From Chloroflexia bacterium (GTDB lineage Bacteria; Chloroflexota; Chloroflexia; Thermomicrobiales; JALYUS01), in assembly GCA_025924435.1 (NCBI GenBank), contig JAICIL010000259.1, positions 1 to 6,501 on the forward strand: a stretch of 6,501 nucleotides of DNA, written 5' to 3'. Each line of letters starts with the position of its first letter. Position 1 is the stretch's first letter. A model generated the notes under the pieces. The model did no database searches. It was given only the letters and a program-made list of their open reading frames with translations, and had not been told where the DNA came from. Below, one piece after another: positions 6,474 through 6,501 of this stretch. Both the position numbers and the translations under genes were made by a program.

Positions 6474-6501
6474 GTGCCGCCCGGATGCGCCCGCCGAAGC
6501 C
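6474..6501. other. Downstream end, nothing identifiable
   Basis: Only 28 bases follow the last stop. A GTG at 6474 and an ATG at 6485 could each open a further gene, but neither has a Shine-Dalgarno sequence close upstream and too few codons remain to judge. No hairpin terminator is visible, so the operon may continue. Confidence 0.3.

Overview
The window is a GC-rich bacterial segment (about two-thirds G+C by eye) holding one tightly packed operon of six genes, all on the + strand, from 120 to 6473. Five of the six junctions are overlaps or near-overlaps: ATGA at 1742-1745, 10 nt at 2767-2776, 8 nt at 3578-3585, and ATGATGA at 4720-4726, with one 26-nt gap before the last gene. Strong Shine-Dalgarno sequences and occasional GTG starts point to a bacterium. 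The style and the protein subfamilies remind me of Chloroflexota/Thermomicrobia-like or other GC-rich lineages, but the lineage cannot be fixed from this window. I see no RNA genes, mobile elements, CRISPR arrays or convincing terminators.

Layout: (1) 120-1745, a multi-membrane-spanning GT39/ArnT/PMT-like glycosyltransferase using a lipid-linked sugar donor; (2) 1742-2776, a Gfo/Idh/MocA-family NAD(P)-dependent sugar oxidoreductase; (3) 2767-3585, a GT2 enzyme of the dolichol/polyprenyl-phosphate sugar synthase type without membrane anchor; (4) 3578-4723, a non-hydrolysing UDP-GlcNAc 2-epimerase (WecB type); (5) 4720-5085, a four-helix SMR/EamA-like protein resembling the ArnE/ArnF flippase subunits; (6) 5112-6473, an FAD-dependent oxidoreductase of the amine oxidase/protoporphyrinogen oxidase-like fold. 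The first 119 bases carry only the leader and ribosome-binding site of gene 1, and the last 28 bases hold nothing identifiable.

Together the genes describe, by inference, a compact envelope-glycosylation route. A UDP-sugar is epimerised and/or oxidised in the cytoplasm (genes 4, 2), a sugar is loaded onto polyprenyl phosphate (gene 3) and flipped across the membrane (gene 5). It is then transferred to an acceptor on the outer face (gene 1). The role of the FAD enzyme is unknown and is the most open question. The gene logic parallels the ArnC/ArnE-F/ArnT lipid A pathway, but with different protein subfamilies and extra redox enzymes. The sugar and the acceptor cannot be read from the sequence.

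A separate sequence-level signal runs through the whole operon. The degenerate palindrome RTCGAY is completely absent by manual scan, although TCGA itself is common. Val-Asp and Ile-Asp pairs switch to otherwise rare GTT/ATT or to GTG codons, while Val-Glu and Ile-Glu pairs keep GTC/ATC.
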